This document shows, piece by piece, positions 46,317-53,618 of a DNA stretch of 64,000 bases. The notes under the pieces are model-generated. The model had not been told where the DNA came from. It did not search any database and worked only from the letters and a program-made list of their open reading frames with translations. The stretch is from positions 1 to 64,000 of the forward strand of contig NZ_JOEI01000031.1 in the NCBI RefSeq assembly GCF_000718095.1, given 5' to 3'. Position 1 is the first letter of the stretch, and every line of letters starts with the position of its first letter. Position numbers and translations under genes: made by a program. Source of the DNA: Streptomyces scopuliridis RB72. Lineage in GTDB: Bacteria > Actinomycetota > Actinomycetes > Streptomycetales > Streptomycetaceae.

Positions 46317-47478
46317 GCTGCGCGGCCCCGCCGTCGCGCCGCATCCGCTCGACGCCCGCGCGCTGGCCGCCCTCGCGGCCAACCCCGGCTGCCGGCGGCG
46401 CGCCCTGCTGGACGGAGCCGGGGTCGACAAGGCGGCGCTCGCGTCGGCGCTCGGCTCGCCCGCCCCGTACGGCCAGTCGCAGTTCGCGTTCATGCGCGGC
46501 AACGCGTTCGAGGCCAAGGTCAAGGCCGACGGCGGTACGGAGCTGATGCGGCTGCTGTCCGAACGGCTCAGCGGGCAGTCACCCCCGCCCGCCTCCGGTG
46601 AGGTGCTCGTCCCCGATCTGTCGGCGGCCGGTCCCGAGGGGCGTACAGCCCGTACGGCGCTGGCCCTGCGCGAGGCCACGGAGGCACGGGCCTGGGCGCT
46701 GCTCGACCATCCGCTGCTGGCCCTTGAGGTAGCGGGCTCCCCCGCGTATCTGGAGCCGGACGCGGTCGTGGTGCGTCCGGACGGCCGGTGGACGGTCGTG
46801 GAGATCAAGTCCTTCCCGATGATCGACGGTTCGGCGGACGCGGCGAAGGTGGGCGCGGCGGCGCGGCAGGCCGCGGTGTACGTACTGGCGCTGGAGCGGG
46901 TCGCCCTGCACACGGCGGGCGCGGAGGTGGCGGACCGCGTACTGCTGGTCTGTCCCAAGGACTTCTCCAACCTGCCGGCCGCGTCGGTCGTGGACGTACG
47001 CAAGCAGCTGTCGGTGACGCGCCGTCAGCTCGCCAGGCTGACCCGGATCGAGGACATCGCGGCCGGGCTGCCCGAGGGCACCACCTTCGACCTCGGCCAC
47101 TGCTCGGGCGAGGAGCTGACGGCCGCGGTCGAATCGGTCGCGGCGGCCTACGCGCCCGAGTGCCTGTCCGCCTGCGAACTGGCCTTCCACTGCCGCCACC
47201 GGGCCCGCGCCGAGGGCGCGGTGGAGACGCTGGGCCGTGGGGTACGGGGCGAGCTGGGCGGTCTGACCACGGTCGGCGCTGTGCTGGCGGCGGCGCACGG
47301 CGGGGCGGGCGACCCGGCTGACCCGACGGTCAGCGCGCTGCGCAGGGCGGCGGCGCTGCGGGCGGAGGCGCTGGCGGCGGCCGGGGCTTCCGGTGCGCCG
47401 GCTGATGGCGCGGTCGACGGATCCGGGCCGGCGGTTTCAGCGATCGGGTCCGCGAACGAGGCGGTCACATGTCGCTGA
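46234..47478 (+). CDS. RecB/Cas4-like PD-(D/E)XK nuclease with probable Fe-S cluster
   Basis: 414-aa protein. PD-(D/E)XK active site in order: FMRGNAFEAKV (motif I Glu, residue 93), D176 (EPDAVVV), VEIKSF with E190 and K192, then the RecB/Cas4 Q-x3-Y motif (Q212, Y216). A lone Cys53 (NPGCRRRALL) and C-terminal C310-x3-C314-x5-C320 match the layout of the iron-sulphur staple in Cas4, AddB and Dna2. These ligand positions are read from sequence; the metal is inferred. GTG 46234 is preferred (an in-frame TTG at 46204 is possible). It overlaps the next gene by 10 nt and heads a three-gene operon with an unknown protein and an SF1 helicase. Confidence 0.85.
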   Translation: MSDSLGSGPAPAPPAPPPQTTLRRRLAELRGPAVAPHPLDARALAALAANPGCRRRALLDGAGVDKAALASALGSPAPYGQSQFAFMRGNAFEAKVKADGGTELMRLLSERLSGQSPPPASGEVLVPDLSAAGPEGRTARTALALREATEARAWALLDHPLLALEVAGSPAYLEPDAVVVRPDGRWTVVEIKSFPMIDGSADAAKVGAAARQAAVYVLALERVALHTAGAEVADRVLLVCPKDFSNLPAASVVDVRKQLSVTRRQLARLTRIEDIAAGLPEGTTFDLGHCSGEELTAAVESVAAAYAPECLSACELAFHCRHRARAEGAVETLGRGVRGELGGLTTVGAVLAAAHGGAGDPADPTVSALRRAAALRAEALAAAGASGAPADGAVDGSGPAVSAIGSANEAVTCR

Positions 47479-49109
47479 TCAGTACGCTCGCGCGGCTGGA
47501 GGCCGTGGAGAGCGGACGGGCCCGGCCGCTGGCCACCGTCCGGCACCGCCGGATCTCGGACGAGCCGCTGGTGCTCGTGCCGCTCACCACGGCGGGCGAG
47601 GCCGGGGCCCCGCTCGGCGCGCTGGTCGGGACGGACCGGGACGCGCCCCGGCTGCTGACCGTCGCGCAGCCGCGCGACCGCGATCTGCGGTTCGCGTTCC
47701 TCGGCGAGCTGGCCGAGGCCGTGCTGCCGTATCTGGACACGTACGCCGAGGTGATCGAGCCCGCCGAGCGCAATGAGACGGACCCGGAGACCGGCAAGCG
47801 GGTCAAGGTCGAGGTCGAACTGTGCGTGGACGCGCCACAGTTGATCGTGCCCAGCCGGCCGGGCATCGACTTCGTACGGCTGCTGGGGCGGTCGATGCGG
47901 TTCCGGCGTACGGCCGAGGACGATCCGGACACGCCGTATCCCGCGCCGCCGCGCGTGCCGTTGCTCGGCCGCTGGCTGACGCACTACGGCGAGCGCGCGC
48001 GGGTGCCGGGGTCCTCGCTGCTGCTCGCGGCGACCGATCTGCTGAACCGTCACTGGGCGACCGGGCAGTCCAGCCTGGAGGACCAGCATCTCGGCGCGCT
48101 GCTCGCCTGGATCGATCCGCCGGAGGGCGTCTCGGGCGCCGAGGCGGCGCTCCGGGCCGAGCTGGACCGGGACCGCGGCGGACAGCTGCGCTGCCCTCCG
48201 GCGGGGCCCGCCACGGACCCGGCGTTCGACAACAGGCTGCTCGCGCCCGCCATCGAGGGGTACGACCGGGCGCGCCAGGCGCTCGCGGCGGCCGAGGACG
48301 GGCCCGGCGCGGAGGAGCAACTGGCCCGGCTGAGCGCGGCGGAGCGGGACATCCGCGAACTGCTCGCGGGCGTCATGCGGCCGACGTGGGACGCGGTGTG
48401 GCACGGTCTCGACCTGCTGCGCGCGCTGCCGGAGGGGGAGCGCGTCGCCGACCGCTGGACGCGCGACCGCTGGTCGTTCACCGGCCATCGCGACCGGGTG
48501 CGCGCCGGGGAGCCGCCGCAGCCACGGCTGGACGACGCGGTGACGGCGGCGCAGAAGCTCGCCTCGCGCGAGACGGCGCAGGCGCAGCTTGAGGCCCAGG
48601 AGGCGCTGGACGATCCGCTGGTGTTCGCGGGGCGCAGGCTGTCGGGCGAGGCGTTCCTGAGCGAGGTGACGGAGGTGGTGATGGCGTACAGCGAGAGCAA
48701 GCGGCCGAGCCCGCGCCCGCTGGTCACCGTCCGCACCGACGACCGGCCGCATCTGGAGGCGGGTACGAAGGTGTTCCGCTCGCTGGACGGCAAGCCGCAG
48801 TCGGCGGAGTTCGTACGGTCGTCCGCCGAGGACGCCGACGACAACGATGCCGACGGTGTGCTGGTGCTGCGGCTGACCGACCGTATGGGCCGTGGCAAGG
48901 AGCCCGCTCCCGGTTCCGTGCCGGAGAAGGGCGACCGGATCGCCTGGACGCTCTTCGAGCACGACCAGCGCGGCGGCCCGAAACTGCCGGACCCGGAGGA
49001 GACCCCGTGGACCCACGGCGGGCCGCCGGGCGCGGACGACGCGACCCCGCCCCACGCCCGGGCCGAGGCTCACGCTCCCGACCCGGTCACCGAGGAGGAC
49101 TTCCTGTGA
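47469..49109 (+). CDS. Unknown 546-aa protein of the nuclease-helicase operon
   Basis: 546 aa, unrecognised. It has no membrane segment. N-terminal region LISTLARLEAVESGRARPLA and LAVLVP-like beta strands; a central acidic/helical region (ARLSAAERDIRELLAGVMRP, TWDAVWHGLDLLRALPEGER); and an acidic C-terminal tail (EEDFL). A few paired charged segments such as NETDPETGKRVKVEVEL suggest an alpha/beta fold. It lies between a nuclease (10-nt overlap) and a helicase (4-nt overlap), so stable association is likely. It could be a DNA-binding or scaffold subunit. Confidence 0.8.
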   Translation: MSLISTLARLEAVESGRARPLATVRHRRISDEPLVLVPLTTAGEAGAPLGALVGTDRDAPRLLTVAQPRDRDLRFAFLGELAEAVLPYLDTYAEVIEPAERNETDPETGKRVKVEVELCVDAPQLIVPSRPGIDFVRLLGRSMRFRRTAEDDPDTPYPAPPRVPLLGRWLTHYGERARVPGSSLLLAATDLLNRHWATGQSSLEDQHLGALLAWIDPPEGVSGAEAALRAELDRDRGGQLRCPPAGPATDPAFDNRLLAPAIEGYDRARQALAAAEDGPGAEEQLARLSAAERDIRELLAGVMRPTWDAVWHGLDLLRALPEGERVADRWTRDRWSFTGHRDRVRAGEPPQPRLDDAVTAAQKLASRETAQAQLEAQEALDDPLVFAGRRLSGEAFLSEVTEVVMAYSESKRPSPRPLVTVRTDDRPHLEAGTKVFRSLDGKPQSAEFVRSSAEDADDNDADGVLVLRLTDRMGRGKEPAPGSVPEKGDRIAWTLFEHDQRGGPKLPDPEETPWTHGGPPGADDATPPHARAEAHAPDPVTEEDFL

Positions 49110-50488
49110 CGGACACCACCGCGTCGAGCCCCGCCACGTCAGGCCCCGCCACCGGCCGGGCCGCCTTCGATCCGGGCGCCGCCGCCGCGCGTGCCACCGA
49201 CGCGATCCTGCGCGACACGCTGCACGGCACCCACCGCGGCGTGGTCGTGGACTCGCCGCCCGGCGCGGGCAAGTCGACGCTCGTCGTCCGGGCCGCCCGC
49301 GAACTGGCCGCCGCCGGACGGCCCTTGATGGTCGTCGCACAGACCAACGCGCAGGTGGACGACCTGGTCGCACGGCTCGCCGAGAAGGACCCCGAGCTGC
49401 CGGTCGGCCGGCTGCACAGCAATGACCCCGACCCGTACGACAAGGCCCTGGACGCGCTGCCGAACGTCCGCAAGTCCGCGAAGGCGGCGGATCTGGCGGG
49501 CCTCGATGTCGTGATCTCGACAGCGGCGAAGTGGGCGCATGTGCAGGGCGTCGAGCCCTGGCGGCACGCCATCGTGGACGAGGCGTACCAGATGCGTTCG
49601 GACGCGCTGCTCGCCGTCGCCGGGCTCTTCGAACGCGCGCTGTTCGTCGGCGACCCCGGCCAGCTGGACCCGTTCAGCGTGGTGGGCGCGGACCAGTGGG
49701 CGGGGCTGTCGTACGACCCGTCCGCGAGCGCGGTCTCCACGCTCCTCGCGCACAACCCCGAGCTGCCCCAGCACCGGCTGCCCGTCTCCTGGCGGCTGCC
49801 CGCGTCCGCGGCGCCGCTCGTGTCGGACGCGTTCTATCCGTACACCCCGTTCCGCAGCGGTACGGGCCACGGCGACCGCGGGCTCACGTTCGGAGTCCCC
49901 TCCGACGGCTCGGGTCCCGACCGGGTGCTCGACGAGGCGGCCGCGTCCGGCTGGGGGCTGCTGGAGCTGCCCGCCCGGCGTACGCCCCGTACGGACCCGG
50001 AGGCGGTACGGGCCGTGGCGCTGGTCGTCCGCAGAATGCTGGACCGCGGCGGCGCGGCCACCAGCGAGCGCTCCCCCGGTCCGGTGCCGGTGACGGCCGA
50101 CCGGATCGCGGTCGGCACCGCCCACCGCGACCAGGCGGCGGCGGTCCGCGCGGCCCTCGCGGAGCTGGGGGTGAGCGGGGTGGCCGTGGACACCGCGAAC
50201 CGGCTCCAGGGCCGTGAGTTCGATGTCACGGTGGTGCTCCACCCGCTCTCCGGCCGGCCGGACGCCACCGCGTTCCATCTGGAGACGGGCCGGCTGTGCG
50301 TCCTCGCGTCCCGGCACCGGCACGCGTGTGTCGTGGTGTGCCGCGCGGGCGTGGCGGAGCTGCTGGACGAGCACCCGTCGACGGAGCCGGTGCGGCTGGG
50401 AGTGACGGTGAAGTTCCCGGACGGCTGGGAGGCGAACCACTCGGTCCTGGCGCGGCTCTCGGAGCACCGGGTGAGCTGGCAGCCCTGA
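49106..50488 (+). CDS. SF1 helicase, UPF1/Dna2-like
   Basis: 460-aa ATP-dependent helicase. Motif I (Walker A) SPPGAGKST at 50-58, motif Ia TNAQVDDLVARL, motif II VDEAYQ (D158 E159), motif III GDPGQLDPF (182-190), motif IV-like SWRLPASAAPLVSDAF, motif V NRLQGREFDVTVVLHPLSGR, motif VI LASRHRHACVVV. The DEAxQ motif and short length place it with SF1B Upf1/Dna2-type helicases. GTG 49106 follows GAGGAGG. Together with the Cas4-like nuclease gene it mirrors the two halves of eukaryotic Dna2, here on separate polypeptides. Confidence 0.9.
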   Translation: MTDTTASSPATSGPATGRAAFDPGAAAARATDAILRDTLHGTHRGVVVDSPPGAGKSTLVVRAARELAAAGRPLMVVAQTNAQVDDLVARLAEKDPELPVGRLHSNDPDPYDKALDALPNVRKSAKAADLAGLDVVISTAAKWAHVQGVEPWRHAIVDEAYQMRSDALLAVAGLFERALFVGDPGQLDPFSVVGADQWAGLSYDPSASAVSTLLAHNPELPQHRLPVSWRLPASAAPLVSDAFYPYTPFRSGTGHGDRGLTFGVPSDGSGPDRVLDEAAASGWGLLELPARRTPRTDPEAVRAVALVVRRMLDRGGAATSERSPGPVPVTADRIAVGTAHRDQAAAVRAALAELGVSGVAVDTANRLQGREFDVTVVLHPLSGRPDATAFHLETGRLCVLASRHRHACVVVCRAGVAELLDEHPSTEPVRLGVTVKFPDGWEANHSVLARLSEHRVSWQP

Positions 50489-50578
50489 GAAATGGGCGCG
50501 ACACGAGGCCCCCTTGCGCCGGGCGGGACAATGGACGGTGGCCGAGAGGCCGTACACGCACGAGCAGGAGGAAAACCG

Positions 50579-50926
50579 ATGCCGGATCCCGAGCGGAGCG
50601 AGCGGCGGCTGCGGCCGGCACCGCTGCTCTTCGAGCCCTCGGAGGCGGTCGCCGACCCCGAGCACTTCTTCGACCTCGAATCCATCGACGACCCCGCCGA
50701 CCTGCTGGCCAGAGCCACGGAACTGACTCTCGCGTTCCGCGCGGCGACCGACCGGGCCGTCGAGTTCCAGGCGATCGCCGCCGCGCAGCTCGCCGATCCC
50801 CGCCGTTTCGACCGGCTGACGACGGCGGACATCGCGCTGCGCGCGCAGTGGACCGAGGACTACACGAAGAAGATGGTCGAGTTCGGCCGGGACCTGCTGA
50901 GCGGCGAGGGCATGGCGAGCCAGTGA
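50579..50926 (+). CDS. Small conserved helical protein
   Basis: 115 aa. Acidic N-terminal half (LLFEPSEAVADPEHFFDLES, DDPADLLARATEL) and a helical C-terminus (DIALRAQWTEDYTKKMVEFG, RDLLSGEGMA). No recognised family. ATG is preceded by GAGGAAAACC with a clear ribosome site. It follows the helicase by 90 nt and could be in the same transcript, but the gap is larger than inside the trio. Confidence 0.7.
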   Translation: MPDPERSERRLRPAPLLFEPSEAVADPEHFFDLESIDDPADLLARATELTLAFRAATDRAVEFQAIAAAQLADPRRFDRLTTADIALRAQWTEDYTKKMVEFGRDLLSGEGMASQ

Positions 50927-51083
50927 GACCGGGCGGCACGGGAGGTGCCGGCGGGCCGGGTGAGCCAGGTGTGGCACTCGTGTGGCATATGCGGCGCGCA
51001 GGTTACGCCTCCCCGCGCCCCCCTGTCCCGTCTTTCGCGAACTCTCGGGAACGGGTTCATTACTCCCGGTAGATCTGACTGCC

Positions 51084-51785
51084 ATGAGCGCATGGTTACG
51101 AGATGAATCCCCGCTGAGTCCCGGTATGAGCGACGACGAGCGCCGCACCGACATCTTCGGTCTGCTCCGTGACGAGGGCCGCCATCACACCGCGCGGGTC
51201 ACCCCGGCAGGCGCGGAGTGGCTCGTCTCCGCCGGACCGTACTCCCGCTCCACGCTCTCCCTCTGGACCGCCCACCCGACCGCCCCCGCGGTGCTGCCCT
51301 GCGGCTCCGCCTTCGATGTGGTGAACGCCCCCGCGATCTTCGGCCGGCGCATGCTGGACCGGCTCTGGTCGGACGGTCCCGGCTCCGGGCCGGTCGCCGC
51401 GTACCGGGGCCGTACGCTCCTCTTCACCGCGCCGGGCACCGCCCAGCGGCTGCCGTCCCTGCTCTCCTGGGAGGAGTGGGGCGGCTCGGGCAACAGCGGG
51501 CGGGAGACGGCACCGCCGCCCCTGCTCTGCCACGGCACCGGCGACGCGGTGACCGTACCGCCGCTGTCGCCGGGCCCCGCGTCGGGTCCGCGCTGGCTGG
51601 TCGCCCCGGACACCCGCCACCCCTGGTTGCCGGGACCCGATGTGCTGCTCTGGGCGTGCGTACGGGCGGCCCGCGACCAGACGGCCTCCGGGACCGGCTC
51701 CGTACCGCGCCCCAGGACGGCGCCCGAACCGTCGACGGGAGCGGTGGCGGGAGCGGCTGCCCGGCTGCCCCAGTCGTGCTCCTGA
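51084..51785 (+). CDS. Bifunctional DNA primase/polymerase-like protein
   Basis: 233 aa with the Streptomyces prim-pol-like features: LPCGSAFDVVNAPAIFGRRM, GPVAAYRGRTLLFTAPGTAQ, RLPSLLSWEEWGG, PPPLLCHGTGDAVTVPPL and APDTRHPWLPGPDVLLWACV. Related to the small protein at 42.4 kb. Catalytic aspartates of active prim-pols are not obvious, so it may be a regulatory relative. ATG 51084 assumed; it is preceded by a usable but weak site. Confidence 0.75.
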   Translation: MSAWLRDESPLSPGMSDDERRTDIFGLLRDEGRHHTARVTPAGAEWLVSAGPYSRSTLSLWTAHPTAPAVLPCGSAFDVVNAPAIFGRRMLDRLWSDGPGSGPVAAYRGRTLLFTAPGTAQRLPSLLSWEEWGGSGNSGRETAPPPLLCHGTGDAVTVPPLSPGPASGPRWLVAPDTRHPWLPGPDVLLWACVRAARDQTASGTGSVPRPRTAPEPSTGAVAGAAARLPQSCS

Positions 51786-51870
51786 CCACGGGAAACGCCT
51801 TCTGGACGGGCCCGCGTATATCGATTTTTCTTCGCGCCGATCCGAGTGCTAAGGTCTACGACGTCAGCAG

Positions 51871-51944
51871 GCGCCGCTAGCTCAGTTGGTTAGAGCAGCT
51901 GACTCTTAATCAGCGGGTCCGGGGTTCGAGTCCCTGGCGGCGCA
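51871..51944 (+). tRNA. tRNA-Lys (CTT anticodon)
   Basis: Cloverleaf with acceptor arms GCGCCGC (51871-51877) and GCGGCGC (51937-51943), discriminator A51944, anticodon stem GCTGA/TCAGC with loop CTCTTAA and anticodon CTT at 51905-51907, and T-arm GGGGTTCGAGTCCC. CCA is not encoded. Confidence 0.96.
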
Positions 51945-51951
51945 CAGACAT

Positions 51952-51985
51952 GAAGGAGCCTCTCGCGCGAGCGAGGGGCTCCTTC
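51952..51985 (+). terminator. Hairpin terminator after tRNA-Lys
   Basis: 15-bp stem (51952-51966/51971-51985) with a single G-T pair and loop GCGA, followed by GTCTTCC. Starts 8 nt after the tRNA; also lies before the convergent protease gene. Confidence 0.85.
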
Positions 51986-52022
51986 GTCTTCCGTCCACAA
52001 GGCGCCAGTGGCTGTAGCGGCT

Positions 52023-53303
52023 CTAAGGCGCGACCTCCGGGGTGATCTTGACGGTCCAGGCCCCCGTGGGCGTACGGTCCGCCACCTCCACCCGCGTCCG
52101 CTCCCCCTCCACCGTGAAGGTCTCGCCGACCCCCAGCGGCGCGTCCGCCAGCGGCGGATAGACCGACCGGTCCCAGCAGGCCTCACCACCGGGATGGGTG
52201 TCCACCACCTCGACCGGACCGCCGCCCGACGCCGTCTCGCTGCGTACCCGGTAGATCAGCACCCCCTCGGTGCAGGTGTGCAGATCGTTGCCGGTCGCCG
52301 CGCGGGCCTCGATGGCCAGCGCGGTGTTCCGGCCGGTCCTGACGACCGCGAGCCGGGTCCCGGCGCTCCCGCCGGGGGTGGGCGCCGCCGCGATCGGCTC
52401 CAGGGTGAGCAGGCTCGTGCCCGTGGGCGGCACGCACCGCACCTGCCGCTGGTCCAGCCAGCCGAGCTTCCACTTGTGCCAGCCGAAGAGATCGGGCGCC
52501 ATCCCGAACTGGCTTCCCATCACATCCCAGTCACCGACATAGGTGTCCCAGTCGCCCTTGCCGTTCGTGGGCCGGTGGTAGAGGTCCGCCAGATCGAAGA
52601 CATGCCCGGTCTCGTGGGCCAGCACATTGCGGTCGGGCGGGTGCCGCTCGAAGACGGTGACGATACGCCGGATGTCCGTGCCGTCCGCCCGCATCGGCCG
52701 GTCGAAGTTGACCACTTTCGTGGCATCGGAGTCGACACCGGGCGCGTCGGGATCGGCGACCAGATACACGACGTCGTAGCGCGAGAAGTCGACCGCCGGA
52801 TCGGCCGCGGCCAGCGCGTCCCGCAGATAGGCCGTGCGCCGGGCGGGCTCCCAGTCGCGCCGTATCCCGTAGTCGGTGGAGGCGTGCGGCATCCGGAACC
52901 ACTGGAGCTGGGGGTGGGCGCGCAGCGCGAACTTCCCGTACGACGCCTGCTCGTAGAAGCGGCTGGTGGCCGGGAAGTGATCGGCCGCCAGCTCGGCGGG
53001 GTCGGCCAGCGGCGCCGAGTCGGGGAAGGAGAGAAAGATCATGACCGCGTCGAGGGCGCGGTCCGGGCGCGGATAGGAGGCGTTCCAGGTGTCGAGGCCG
53101 AGGGAGTGATGGGCACCGGTGCGCGGCAGGGCGCAGGGTCCTTCGGGGGCCGAGGCCCCGGCGGGCCCGGCGATCAGCGATGTGGCGGCGAGCGCCACGA
53201 GGGAGGTCACGGCGGCCGCGGTCCTGCGCAGGCGGGGCCGTTCCACTCCCCCGGGTGGCTGCGGACGCTCCACATCGACCTCCGGCTCCGGATGGGGGGA
53301 CAC
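52023..53303 (-). CDS. M6-family metalloprotease domain protein, secreted
   Basis: About 426-444 aa depending on start; an internal hydrophobic signal (AAAVTSLVALAATSLIAGPA) with AGPAGASA cleavage follows a Pro/Arg-rich leader. The zinc signature HETGHVFDLADLY (HExxH plus downstream Asp) and VVYLVADPDAPGVDSDATKV identify the M6 peptidase fold, related to immune inhibitor A. GTG 53303 (or GTG 53306 directly before it) is chosen over ATG 53357 because AAGGTGGGA precedes it. The C-terminal part is a beta-rich domain. Confidence 0.85.
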   Translation of the reverse strand: MSPHPEPEVDVERPQPPGGVERPRLRRTAAAVTSLVALAATSLIAGPAGASAPEGPCALPRTGAHHSLGLDTWNASYPRPDRALDAVMIFLSFPDSAPLADPAELAADHFPATSRFYEQASYGKFALRAHPQLQWFRMPHASTDYGIRRDWEPARRTAYLRDALAAADPAVDFSRYDVVYLVADPDAPGVDSDATKVVNFDRPMRADGTDIRRIVTVFERHPPDRNVLAHETGHVFDLADLYHRPTNGKGDWDTYVGDWDVMGSQFGMAPDLFGWHKWKLGWLDQRQVRCVPPTGTSLLTLEPIAAAPTPGGSAGTRLAVVRTGRNTALAIEARAATGNDLHTCTEGVLIYRVRSETASGGGPVEVVDTHPGGEACWDRSVYPPLADAPLGVGETFTVEGERTRVEVADRTPTGAWTVKITPEVAP

Positions 53304-53618
53304 CACTCCCACCTTGGGTCGTTTTGTACGACTACGCCCTGTTCCGCTGCACCACATGGGTGAGGAGGCTCGTGATCACGGCGTCGGCAACCCGACACCC
53401 CGACGCGTCACGGAAAGTCACAGGCGATCACGGCGGGCTCTTCCGGTGCCACAGACGTGCAGAAACGATCGCCCGGTGGCAAGCCGGCGGGGTTCCGGGG
53501 CCTCTTCGCTGTCCAGGAGCTGGAATGGCCGCCCGGCCTGCCTCTATGATCGGCACACTTTCCCTGGCAGACCGTCCCGACCACTCTGTACGACACGACT
53601 GCACCGCGGGAGCGAGCC
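53304..53618. other. Intergenic region between protease and GGDEF-EAL gene
   Basis: No gene is supported. A TATGAT hexamer at 53545-53550 lies about 70 nt before the GGDEF-EAL start without a convincing -35 partner. A GC hairpin (CCGGCGGGGTTCCGGGG) is seen around 53490. I saw no recognisable riboswitch. Confidence 0.4.

Noticed and set aside
46234..47478. Cas4-like nuclease taken as evidence of a CRISPR system
   Set aside because: No other cas genes or arrays nearby; the partner is an SF1 helicase, so a Dna2-like role fits better.
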